Origin: Treponema sp.
GTDB taxonomy: Bacteria; Spirochaetota; Spirochaetia; Treponematales; Breznakiellaceae
Direction of reading: 5' to 3'
Assembly (NCBI GenBank): GCA_031273185.1
Contig: JAISSG010000061.1
Coordinates: 1 to 13,569 of the forward strand
DNA: 13,569 bases
Both the position numbers and the translations under genes were made by a program. The stretch's first letter is position 1. Every line of letters begins with the position of its first letter. This document shows positions 1-5,653 of the stretch, in pieces. The notes beneath the pieces are model-generated. The model was not told the DNA's origin. It saw only the letters and a program-made list of their open reading frames with translations, and did no database searches.

Positions 1-123
1 CTTGAAGTCGCCTATCGTGAATTAGATGACGGCTCATTATTCGTATTTCACGCCATGCCGTGCCGTCAAAAATGGCTCGCTGTGGCAAATGAAGGGGGAA
101 AACATGGCAAAAAGACCGACTGA
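1..123 (+). CDS. 3' end of a small toxin-like protein (partial)
   Basis: The frame is open from the window edge to TGA at 121-123 and encodes 40 residues beginning LEVAYRELDDGSLFVFHAMP. The stop lies 20 bp inside the next gene, whose start is at 104, so the two overlap and are probably translationally coupled. The basic tail after FHAMPCRQKW and the pairing with a ribbon-helix-helix-like protein resemble the toxin-first layout of small type II TA modules such as BrnT/BrnA. I do not recognise the family from this fragment, so the toxin role is inferred from layout only. The N-terminus lies outside the window. Confidence 0.5.
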   Translation, partial: LEVAYRELDDGSLFVFHAMPCRQKWLAVANEGGKHGKKTD

Positions 124-340
124 CGAAGAAACATGGGCGCTCCAAAAAATGTGGGCGGAAAATCCGCCGGAACTTTTGGAAGGCACCGGCCCCTTGACCC
201 GGCACCGTGAACTGCTGAGCCTTCTTGACGATGTAAGCGCCAATTACATACTGACCATATCCGAGCGCGAACATAAAACCCCCTCACAAGTAGTAGGCGA
301 CATGGTACGGGAAAAAGTAATGATGCCAACTACCGTTTGA
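104..340 (+). CDS. Small ribbon-helix-helix-like protein, candidate antitoxin
   Basis: This encodes 78 residues starting MAKRPTDEETW. I chose ATG 104 because a purine-rich GAAGGGGG lies 5 nt upstream and the protein looks compositionally normal from there; an in-frame ATG at 26 has no ribosome site. The C-terminal third (about residues 47-75) reads as a short beta strand (NYILTIS), a helix (SEREHK), a turn (TPSQ) and a second helix (VVGDMVREKV), which matches the CopG/Arc ribbon-helix-helix pattern of DNA-binding antitoxins. The gene overlaps the upstream partial gene, supporting a two-gene TA module. The N-terminal 45 residues are acidic and Trp-rich and could contact the toxin. Function is inferred; no specific family is assigned. 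Confidence 0.6.
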   Translation: MAKRPTDEETWALQKMWAENPPELLEGTGPLTRHRELLSLLDDVSANYILTISEREHKTPSQVVGDMVREKVMMPTTV

Positions 341-396
341 AAGGCGGCGCATAGTGCCTCCCAACAACATCTGCACTGCGAAGCGGTGTAGCTGAG

Positions 397-416
397 AATG
401 AGGAATTGGGAATTGG
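397..416 (+). repeat. 20-bp direct repeat, copy 1
   Basis: The sequence aatgaggaattgggaattgg recurs exactly at 1189-1208. Copy 1 forms part of the 5' arm of the terminator at 409-444. The two copies bracket the mazEF-like locus. Confidence 0.75.
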
Positions 417-444
417 GGAATTCGTTCCCCGGTTCCTGATTTTT
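409..444 (+). terminator. Rho-independent terminator candidate 1
   Basis: GGAATTGGGGAA (409-420) pairs with TTCCCCGGTTCC (425-436). This makes a 12-bp stem, including two G-U pairs, closed by a TTCG tetraloop and followed by TGATTTTT. It would end transcripts of the small overlapping genes at 1-340. Confidence 0.6.
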
Positions 445-465
445 CATTTTGCATTGATAAGTGCG

Positions 466-500
466 GGGGCTGTCCGGTATTGCTGGGCGGCCTCTTTTTT
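466..500 (+). terminator. Rho-independent terminator candidate 2
   Basis: GGGGCTGTCC (466-475) pairs with GGGCGGCCTC (485-494), with three G-U pairs and a 9-nt loop, and is followed directly by six T residues (495-500). It lies just upstream of the mazE promoter and would insulate that promoter from upstream transcription. Confidence 0.6.
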
Positions 501-508
501 GCATATAT

Positions 509-537
509 TTGACAAAATAACGTAATCACATTAAAAT
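509..537 (+). promoter_or_regulatory. Near-consensus sigma-70 promoter for mazE
   Basis: TTGACA (509-514), a 17-nt spacer and TAAAAT (532-537) match the housekeeping consensus at 11 of 12 positions. Transcription would start about 12-14 nt before the ATG at 557, leaving a very short leader that holds the AGAGG ribosome site (546-550). Confidence 0.75.
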
Positions 538-556
538 TGCAAAACAGAGGTGTATT

Positions 557-805
557 ATGCTGGCTTCCGTAGTACAAATCGGCAATTCGCGCGGTATCAA
601 ACTGCCCAAAAATATTCTGCGCAAATTAAATATTGAAGACGAAGTGGAAATGGCTATCCACAATGACGAACTGATAATCAAAAGCGTGGAAAGAAAACCC
701 CGGCAAGGCTGGAGCGAAGCCTTTGCCAAAATGTCTGAAGCCAAAGAAGATAAACTATTGCTGCCCGACAATGTTGATAGTGCAACTTTTGAATGGGTTT
801 GGTAA
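557..805 (+). CDS. mazE: MazE-like AbrB/SpoVT-fold antitoxin
   Basis: This encodes 82 residues. Residues 3-47 carry the swapped-hairpin AbrB/MazE signature (VVQIGNSRGIKLPKNILRKL, then alternating strands ending DELIIKSVE), the DNA-binding dimer domain that autoregulates such operons. Residues 48-82 are the flexible tail that in MazE antitoxins wraps the toxin, here with RQGWSEAF and a Trp-rich end FEWVW. AGAGG lies 6 nt before the ATG. The stop TAA overlaps the next ATG (TAATG), the usual mazE-mazF coupling. In the family the protein neutralises the MazF endoribonuclease. Here the partner is broken, so the antitoxin may now be an orphan or may act on a related toxin elsewhere. The assignment is firm at family level. 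Confidence 0.88.
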   Translation: MLASVVQIGNSRGIKLPKNILRKLNIEDEVEMAIHNDELIIKSVERKPRQGWSEAFAKMSEAKEDKLLLPDNVDSATFEWVW

Positions 806-1036
806 TGGAACAATACGCAATTTGTCTGGTCAATCTTGATCCGACAATCGGGCATGAAATAAAAAAGACGCGCCCGTGCGTGATTGTTTCCCCTGATGAG
901 ATGAATCAGCACATCGAGACAATCATTATTGCGCCGATGACAACCAAGTCCCATGCATACCCAACGCGCGTGCCGTTGACTTTTCAATAAAATAACAGAA
1001 GTTAAAAAAATCTTAAATGAAATGTTAGTGGAATAA
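805..1036 (+). pseudogene. mazF: mazF/pemK toxin with internal deletion and frame shift
   Basis: The start ATG overlaps the mazE stop. The frame gives 61 residues with the MazF/PemK N-terminal half: VNLDPTIGHEIKKTRPCVIVSP, including the arginine of the KTRP motif, then APMTTKSHAYPTRVPLTFQ with the TTK segment. It then hits TAA at 988-990. MazF proteins usually run to about 110 residues. In the +1 frame just after the stop, codons 992-1036 read ITEVKKILNEMLVE followed by TAA, a typical MazF/PemK C-terminal helix. The missing middle (roughly 30 codons, normally containing the DQI/V segment after the LTF strand) therefore looks deleted, with the deletion also shifting frame. A truncated 61-residue product could still be translated but should lack part of the barrel. 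That the toxin is inactive is an inference. Confidence 0.8.
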
Positions 1037-1048
1037 TTCTTTGAAAGC

Positions 1049-1085
1049 GGGTGTCAGGTCGCGGGCGCACGGGTGCCTGATGCCC
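1049..1085. repeat. Imperfect inverted repeat (hairpin)
   Basis: GGGTGTCAGG (1049-1058) pairs with CCTGATGCCC (1076-1085), a 10-bp stem with two G-U pairs and a 17-nt loop. No T-run follows on the + strand. It sits just after the mazF remnant. Confidence 0.5.
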
Positions 1086-1089
1086 AAAT

Positions 1090-1124
1090 CCTATAGCGTA
1101 CCTCAGCAGTGGGTACGCTATAGG
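1090..1124. repeat. Perfect 13-bp inverted repeat
   Basis: CCTATAGCGTACC (1090-1102) and GGTACGCTATAGG (1112-1124) are exact reverse complements around a 9-nt loop. No T-tract follows, so it is not an obvious terminator. It could be a mobile-element end, a protein-binding site or a structured RNA. It begins 4 nt after the previous hairpin ends. Confidence 0.7.
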
Positions 1125-1188
1125 TAGCGTAGCGGAACGTAACTAAAAAAGTGGCGAATGAAAGTTTTTTTATTAGAGAGCGGAGAAC

Positions 1189-1208
1189 AATGAGGAATTG
1201 GGAATTGG
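1189..1208 (+). repeat. 20-bp direct repeat, copy 2
   Basis: This is identical to 397-416 and 792 bp downstream of it. It lies immediately before the response-regulator remnant. No terminator stem forms here because the GGGGAA/TTCCCC part is absent. Confidence 0.75.
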
Positions 1209-1216
1209 AAGCGTAA

Positions 1217-1333
1217 GTTGCTCCCTTAGCAGCTTGCGTTTGCGCCAGGAAAATGGGTGCCGCCGATTACATAAAAAAACCCTGTAAAAAGGGCGAGCTG
1301 CTGGAGAGGATAAGACAGAATATCGGTAAATAA
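1217..1333 (+). pseudogene. C-terminal remnant of a response-regulator receiver domain
   Basis: From about 1253 to the TAA at 1331-1333 the frame reads MGAADYIKKPCKKGELLERI and then RQNIGK. This is the alpha4-beta5-alpha5 end of a CheY-like receiver: the G-A-A/D-D-Y-I segment, the conserved Lys-Pro pair, then the amphipathic ELLERI helix. The frame is open back to a stop at 1214, but the upstream residues (VAPLAACVCARK) match only loosely, and no phospho-acceptor aspartate region is present. No convincing ribosome site precedes the ATG at 1253. I read it as the tail of a deleted gene that had a stand-alone receiver or a receiver at its C-terminus. A functional 26-residue peptide is unlikely. 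Confidence 0.65.
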
Positions 1334-1487
1334 AGCCTGGTTTGGAAATGGGGCGCGGGAAGCAGGGATCAAAGCCCGTAAGCACGGCGGATTGCCGGCA
1401 CGCGGAGGCAGAGGAGGGCGCGTAGCCTTCCGCGCCGCTGCGCCCCCGCGAGAGCTTTTCCCCAAAATACCATGCCAGGCCAAACGC
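1334..1487. other. Non-coding stretch downstream of yjbQ
   Basis: This is GC-rich sequence with one clear 6-bp hairpin, GGCGCG (1417-1422) with CGCGCC (1431-1436). No T-run follows the stem on the minus strand, so it is a weak terminator candidate for yjbQ at best. Together with 1037-1216 (two hairpins and repeat copy 2) it forms the gap between mazF and yjbQ, interrupted only by the receiver remnant. I see no intact gene here. Confidence 0.5.
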
Positions 1488-1892
1488 TCATTCCCCCATT
1501 ACCCGCACATGGACTTTTCTGGAGCGGGGCCCGTCGTACTCGTTGAACCAAATCCCCTGCCAGGTCCCCAGCAGCAGCCTCCCGCCCGTAACAATCAGGG
1601 TGATGGAAGGCCCCACCAGGCTTGACTTGGCGTGGGCCGCCGAATTGCCCTCGCCGTGGCGGAATTCCCGCCGGTCCGGGGAGATCATGCTCAGGGCAAA
1701 GTCCACGTCGCGGGGGACGTCGGGGTCGGCGTTCTCGTTTACCGTGACCGCCGCGGTGGTGTGCGGCACGAAAACCACGCAGATACCCTCGCCCGCGCCG
1801 GAATCGGCGACCGCCTGCTGTACCTCGGCGGTAATGTCGAGCCACTCGGCCTGGCGGCTGCTGCGAACGCTGAAACTTGACAAGTTGGTCAT
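1488..1892 (-). CDS. yjbQ: YjbQ/UPF0047 family protein
   Basis: This encodes 134 residues, the usual length for the family. Diagnostic blocks are HTTAAVTVNENADPDVPRD (residues 44-62), HGEGNSAAHAKSSLVG (79-94) and GTWQGIWFNEYDGPRSRKV (109-127), which hold the conserved His, Asn, Glu and Asp residues of the small beta-sandwich. Some members have thiamin-phosphate synthase side activity, but the physiological role is unsettled. The start ATG at 1890-1892 is preceded on the minus strand by GGAGG with a 4-nt gap; the upstream in-frame Met at 1946 has no such support. The gene is divergent from the hydrogenase operon across 124 bp, and nothing links it functionally to hydrogenase. The family call is strong, the function uncertain. 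Confidence 0.92.
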   Translation of the reverse strand: MTNLSSFSVRSSRQAEWLDITAEVQQAVADSGAGEGICVVFVPHTTAAVTVNENADPDVPRDVDFALSMISPDRREFRHGEGNSAAHAKSSLVGPSITLIVTGGRLLLGTWQGIWFNEYDGPRSRKVHVRVMGE

Positions 1893-1939
1893 GTTGCCTC
1901 CGTTGTGCCATTTAAGCAGGTATTCCCGTAAATTTCCAC

Positions 1940-1968
1940 TTGCCAATTTTGCGGAAAAGAGGTAGTAT
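1940..1968 (+). promoter_or_regulatory. Candidate promoter for the hydrogenase operon
   Basis: TTGCCA (1940-1945), a 17-nt spacer and TAGTAT (1963-1968) lie upstream of the first operon gene; TATCAT at 1966-1971 is an alternative -10. They fall inside an AT-rich intergenic strip between divergent genes. The expected leader is about 40 nt. No clear Rex-type palindrome is visible here. Confidence 0.5.
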
Positions 1969-2016
1969 CATATAAATAGCAAGAAAAAGCAAAAATTTGA
2001 CAGAACGGAGGTTTAC

Positions 2017-2505
2017 ATGGCAGGCGCTCAGACTGCTGGGGACGTTACATTTCCCCAGGAATTGCTCTCCTTTATTGACGAGTGGAAGGTAAAGCCGGGG
2101 AGTTTGATTATGATTCTCCACAAGACCCAGGAGACCTTTGGCTACGTCTCAAGGCCGGCGGCGGAGCAGCTTTCCCGGCTTACGGGGATACCCCTGGCGA
2201 GGATATACGGGGTCATCACCTTTTACCACTTCTTCAAGACAACCATGCCGGGCAAGCACAAGATTTCCGTGTGCCTGGGGACGGCCTGCTACCTTAAGGG
2301 CAGCCAGGACCTCATCGACGATATCCGCGGCATCCTGGGAATCGCCCCCGACGGCGTTACCGCGGACGGCCAGTTCTCCGTTGACCCGGTTCGCTGCGTC
2401 GGCTGCTGCGGCCTTGCGCCGGTGCTGACCGTGGGCACCGACACTTTTGGCAAGCTGACCAAGGATATGCTCCCTGGTATTATTGCCAAGTACCAGAACG
2501 CGTGA
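2017..2505 (+). CDS. hydC: NuoE-like [2Fe-2S] subunit of NAD-linked [FeFe]-hydrogenase (HydC/HndA type)
   Basis: This encodes 162 residues, the length of the 24-kDa NuoE family. Residues 14-75 form the helical N-terminal domain (helix with HKTQETFGYVS, then LARIYGVITFYHFF). Residues 82-160 form the thioredoxin-fold domain with the four cluster ligands: C86 and C91 in VCLGTACYLKGS, and C127 and C131 in CVGCCGLAP. In multimeric [FeFe]-hydrogenases this subunit sits beside the NuoF-like subunit and takes part in electron transfer with NAD(H). CGGAGG with a 5-nt gap supports ATG 2017. It is the first gene of a rightward operon whose later members are hydB-like, and it lacks complex I neighbours, which separates it from true nuoE. 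Confidence 0.93.
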   Translation: MAGAQTAGDVTFPQELLSFIDEWKVKPGSLIMILHKTQETFGYVSRPAAEQLSRLTGIPLARIYGVITFYHFFKTTMPGKHKISVCLGTACYLKGSQDLIDDIRGILGIAPDGVTADGQFSVDPVRCVGCCGLAPVLTVGTDTFGKLTKDMLPGIIAKYQNA

Positions 2506-2529
2506 TCCTGGTGGCATGCGTTTTTAGCC

Positions 2530-3111
2530 GTGCACTTCACGCTTGCTGACCTGGTTACGGACATTACCCAGAACGCCTGCGAGTCCGGGGCGGGTCTGGT
2601 TGAGCTGGAAATAACGGAAAGCGGCGGGGAATTCCGTTTCCTGGTAAGGGACAACGGCAAAGGCATGACCAAGGAAGAGATGGGCAGGGCCATCGATCCT
2701 TTCGTGACCGACGGGGTGAAGCACCCGCACCGAAAGGTCGGGCTTGGCCTGCCGTTCCTGATCCAGACCGCCGAGCAGTCCGGCGGGGGCTGGGATGTCC
2801 AGTCGGAGAAGGGGAGGGGAACCACGGCAACGGCATGGTTCGACATGGGCAACGTGGACACGCCGCCCGTGGGGGACCTGCCGGGGATGTTCAGGACCAT
2901 CCTGATGTTTGGCGGGCCGGATGACGTTGTTATCCGCCGCCTGCGGCAGTTGGGCGGCGAGGGGCAGGGCGGATCGCCCCTGGACTACGAGATCCGCAAG
3001 TCGGAGCTTGAGGAAGCGCTGGGCGGCCTTGAGGACACCGGCTCGCTGGTACTGCTTGACCAATACTTGCGCTCGCTTGAAGAAGAAGACGGGCAGAGAG
3101 AAAATAGCTAA
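2530..3111 (+). CDS. Free-standing HATPase (GHKL) ATP-binding protein of the hydrogenase operon
   Basis: This encodes 193 residues. Residues 1-107 are a GHKL ATP-binding domain with an N-box (DITQNA, N15), G1 box (DNGKGM, D41 and G43), F-box-like region (DPFVTDG) and G2 box (VGLGLP). There is no phospho-accepting histidine dimerisation domain, sensor or membrane segment, so it is not a complete histidine kinase; it is closer in layout to anti-sigma-type ATPases such as SpoIIAB. Residues 110-193 form a tail I do not recognise. GTG 2530 is the first usable start after the preceding stop and has no strong ribosome site, suggesting coupling to hydC translation 24 nt upstream. Similar HATPase genes occur in bifurcating-hydrogenase operons of other anaerobes, as I recall. 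The role is unknown; a regulatory or assembly function is inference. Confidence 0.85.
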   Translation: MHFTLADLVTDITQNACESGAGLVELEITESGGEFRFLVRDNGKGMTKEEMGRAIDPFVTDGVKHPHRKVGLGLPFLIQTAEQSGGGWDVQSEKGRGTTATAWFDMGNVDTPPVGDLPGMFRTILMFGGPDDVVIRRLRQLGGEGQGGSPLDYEIRKSELEEALGGLEDTGSLVLLDQYLRSLEEEDGQRENS

Positions 3112-3132
3112 CTTTATAAAGAGGAGAAATGT

Positions 3133-3528
3133 ATGGCAAAGATGAGTTTGGATGATCTGAGGAAGTTGCGGGATACCAAAAAGACCGATCTCCGTAAAAG
3201 AGAAGCCGAAGGCAAGGAGATTCAGGTTATCGTGGGAATGGGAACCTGTGGCATCGCGGCGGGGGCAAAGCAGACCCTTGACGCGTTTATCACTGGTCTG
3301 GACGAGAACAAGCTGGTTGACAGCGTGGTTGTGCGGCAGACCGGCTGCATGGGCATGTGCCACTCGGAGCCGACGGTCGAGGTAATTGCCCCTGGTATGC
3401 CTGCGGTTATCTACGGTAGCGTGGATGTCCCGGCTGCAAAGGAAATTATCCAGAAGCACATCATCGGCAAGCAACTTCTGGACGGCCGCATTCTGCACCG
3501 TCCTGCTGCAGACATAATTAAGGTATAA
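3133..3528 (+). CDS. hndB: HndB-like thioredoxin-fold (2Fe-2S) ferredoxin-domain subunit
   Basis: This encodes 131 residues. After a charged N-terminal helix (1-27) comes a thioredoxin-like ferredoxin domain with VIVGMGTCGIAAGA (C39) and QTGCMGMCHSEP (C72, C76), resembling HndB of the NADP-reducing hydrogenase of Desulfovibrio and the small extra subunit of four-subunit [FeFe]-hydrogenases. Only three cysteines sit in ligand positions; the usual second ligand after C39 is replaced, as is common in this subfamily, so the cluster may be absent or unusually ligated. GAGGAG precedes ATG 3133 at suitable spacing. It is 21 nt after the HATPase gene and 10 nt before hydB, clearly one transcription unit. 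It probably docks against HydB's own N-terminal thioredoxin-fold domain. Confidence 0.88.
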   Translation: MAKMSLDDLRKLRDTKKTDLRKREAEGKEIQVIVGMGTCGIAAGAKQTLDAFITGLDENKLVDSVVVRQTGCMGMCHSEPTVEVIAPGMPAVIYGSVDVPAAKEIIQKHIIGKQLLDGRILHRPAADIIKV

Positions 3529-3538
3529 GGGGGAAATG

Positions 3539-5356
3539 ATGGCGTATAATCACTACATTCTCGTCTGCTGTGGCACTGCCTGCGAATCCAACAAGGGAGA
3601 AGAGATATACAATCTGCTCCTGCAGGAAGCGGAAAAGCAGGGTGTCAAGAACGAGGTGCAAATCGTAAAAACAGGCTGTTTCGGTTTCTGCGAGCGCGGG
3701 CCTATTGTCAAGGTGCTGCCCGAAGATTCATTCTACGTTGGCGTAAAGCCGGAGGATGCCCGCGAGATCATCGCGGAGCATATCCTCAAAGGCCGCGAGG
3801 TAAAGCGCCTCCTCTACAAAGAGGAAGATCATGCCAAGCCCGCCAATGCCGCAATAGAGGACATTAAGTTCTACCAGAAGCAGTTCCGGGTGGTGCTGCG
3901 CAACTGCGGCGCTATCGATCCGGAAAGCATCGACGAGTACATTGCCCGCGAGGGCTACAGCGGCCTCGAAAAGGTGCTGTTCGACTGGACGCAGGAGAAA
4001 TTAATCGAGGAAATGAAGGCTTCCGGCCTGCGCGGGCGGGGCGGGGCCGGCTTCCCCACCTGGCTCAAGTGGGACCTTGCCCGCAAGGCCCAGGGCGACA
4101 TCAAGTACGTCATCTGCAACGCCGACGAGGGCGACCCCGGCGCGTACATGGACCGCTCCACGATAGAGGGCGACCCCCACTCGGTCATCGAGGGGATGAT
4201 CACCGCGGGCAAGGCAATCGGCTCAAGCCAGGGTTTTGTGTACATCCGCGCCGAGTATCCGCTGGCAATTGAACGGCTGAAAATCGCCCTGAAGCAGGCC
4301 AAGGATTACGGCCTGCTAGGGAAAAACATCCTCGGCTCCGGCTTTGACTTTGACATCGAGATCCGCCTGGGCGCGGGGGCCTTTGTCTGCGGCGAGGAAA
4401 TGGCGCTGATCAAGTCCGTCGAGGGCAACCGGGGAATGCCCGTGCCCAAGCCGCCCTTCCCGGCGAACAAGGGCCTGTGGCAGAAGCCGACGATCATCAA
4501 CAACGTGGAAACCCTGGCCAACATCCCGGTCATAACCGCCAGGGGCGGGGCCTGGCTTGCCAAGCTGGGGACCGAGAAATCCAAGGGAACCAAGGTGTTC
4601 GCCCTTACGGGAAAGGTCAAGAACTCCGGCCTTGTGGAAGTGCCGATGGGCACCACCCTGCGGGAGATTGTCTTTGAAATCGGCGGCGGCATAAGGGACG
4701 GCAAGAAGGTCAAGGGCGTGCAGACCGGCGGGCCCTCCGGCGGCATACTCACCGACAAATTGCTGGATCTGCCCATCGACTATGAGACCCTTTCGGCCAA
4801 CGGCTCGATGATGGGCTCGGGCGGCATGATCGTCATGGACGAGGACGACTGCGTGGTTGACGTGGCCCGCTTCTACATGGATTTCTGCGTTGACGAAAGC
4901 TGCGGCAAGTGCTCGCCCTGCCGCATCGGCACCACCCAGATCCTCCACCTGCTGGAAAAGATCGCCAAGGGCAACGGCGAGGAAAGCGACCTTGACAAGC
5001 TGACCGAGATCGGCACGGCGATGACCAAGGCAAGCCTCTGTATGCTTGGCGGCACGGCGGCAAACCCGACGCTGTCCACGGTCAGGAATTTCCGGGACGA
5101 GTACCTGGAGCACATCCGCGACAAGAAATGCCGCTCCGGCAAGTGCAAGCACCTGTTGCGCTTTATTATCGATCCGGCAAAGTGTTCCGGCTGCAGCGTC
5201 TGCGCCAAGAAGTGCCCCTCCAACTGCATCGCCGCCGAGGATGCGGCAAAGTACCCGGACAAGAAAAAGCCTCCCTACGTTATCGATCAGGCGGCTTGTA
5301 TCAAGTGCGGCGAATGCCTCAAGGCTTGTAAGTTTGACGCGATAAGCAGGAGCTAG
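3539..5356 (+). CDS. hydB: NuoF-like flavoprotein subunit of bifurcating [FeFe]-hydrogenase (HydB/HndC type)
   Basis: Residue numbers count from the ATG at 3536; I prefer the second ATG (3539) because it lies 5 nt after the AGGGGG-type ribosome site. Domains in order: thioredoxin-like [2Fe-2S] domain (1-90; C12, C16, C48, C52); NuoF FMN/NAD(H) domain with GLRGRGGAGFPTWLKW (164-179), NADEGDPG (195-202) and GAGAFVCGEEMALIKSVEGN (279-298); SLBB domain around 330-420; NuoF [4Fe-4S] site CGKCSPC plus C502 (C456, C459, C462); a Cys pair at 532 and 537; and two C-terminal ferredoxin-type [4Fe-4S] motifs (C550/553/556/560 and C588/591/594/598). About 605 residues is normal for HydB and longer than true NuoF. 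It carries the FMN where NAD(H) and ferredoxin electrons meet. All expected motifs are intact. Confidence 0.95.
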   Translation: MAYNHYILVCCGTACESNKGEEIYNLLLQEAEKQGVKNEVQIVKTGCFGFCERGPIVKVLPEDSFYVGVKPEDAREIIAEHILKGREVKRLLYKEEDHAKPANAAIEDIKFYQKQFRVVLRNCGAIDPESIDEYIAREGYSGLEKVLFDWTQEKLIEEMKASGLRGRGGAGFPTWLKWDLARKAQGDIKYVICNADEGDPGAYMDRSTIEGDPHSVIEGMITAGKAIGSSQGFVYIRAEYPLAIERLKIALKQAKDYGLLGKNILGSGFDFDIEIRLGAGAFVCGEEMALIKSVEGNRGMPVPKPPFPANKGLWQKPTIINNVETLANIPVITARGGAWLAKLGTEKSKGTKVFALTGKVKNSGLVEVPMGTTLREIVFEIGGGIRDGKKVKGVQTGGPSGGILTDKLLDLPIDYETLSANGSMMGSGGMIVMDEDDCVVDVARFYMDFCVDESCGKCSPCRIGTTQILHLLEKIAKGNGEESDLDKLTEIGTAMTKASLCMLGGTAANPTLSTVRNFRDEYLEHIRDKKCRSGKCKHLLRFIIDPAKCSGCSVCAKKCPSNCIAAEDAAKYPDKKKPPYVIDQAACIKCGECLKACKFDAISRS

Positions 5357-5438
5357 GAATGGAGCGGGTAGTTCCGTAAATCGGACGCGCCGCGGGAGGG
5401 CATAAGCTTTTCTTTGTTTTTTAAGGAGGAAAGGTATT

Positions 5439-5653
5439 ATGGGCCAAGCGGCGGAAACGGCGATTAACGGAACTCCCGTTGAAGTATCGGCAGGTTCGCC
5501 ATATCGCAGGCATGCGACGAAAACGGTGCGGGCATCCCCGCCCTGTGCTATTGCCTGCCTGCGAAGGGTTCCTGCAAGTTGTGCGTAGCGGAGGCGGAAG
5601 GCCCTCCCAGGCTGGCAACCACGCGATCAGCCCCGGTTGCCAGCCGCTGGTAA
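5439..5653 (+). pseudogene. Frameshifted N-terminus of a [2Fe-2S] ferredoxin-domain oxidoreductase
   Basis: A strong AAGGAGG (5423-5429) stands 9 nt before ATG 5439. The first frame encodes MGQAAETAINGTPVEVSAGS, the opening beta-hairpin of a plant-type ferredoxin domain as found at the N-terminus of HydA and of NAD-linked formate dehydrogenases, then becomes nonsense and stops at 5586. One base out of phase, from 5495, homology resumes: FAISQACDENGAGIPALCYC then LPAKGSCKLCVAEAEGPPRL, giving the ligand series Cys...GSCKLC. The position of the fourth ligand reads ATTRSAPV, with Arg in place of Cys, and this frame stops at 5651. A loss of one nucleotide near 5493-5496 would explain the break. 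It sits directly after hydB, where a catalytic subunit is often encoded. The parent gene (hydA or fdhA type) cannot be told from this fragment. Confidence 0.78.

Noticed and set aside
1369..1911. Arg/Gly-rich minus-strand frame overlapping yjbQ
   Set aside because: It is a shifted-frame shadow of yjbQ with composition typical of wrong-frame GC-rich DNA.
1997..2002. TTGACA just before hydC as a -35 box
   Set aside because: It lies only 14 nt before the start codon, leaving no room for a -10 and ribosome site.
2524..3498. 324-codon minus-strand frame over the HATPase and hndB genes
   Set aside because: It is antisense to two genes with clear motifs and ribosome-site or coupling evidence; the protein is His/Leu-rich shadow sequence.
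5486..5500. Programmed frameshift in the ferredoxin-domain remnant
   Set aside because: There is no slippery heptamer or stimulatory structure at the shift, and the resumed frame ends early with a lost Cys ligand, so decay is the simpler reading.
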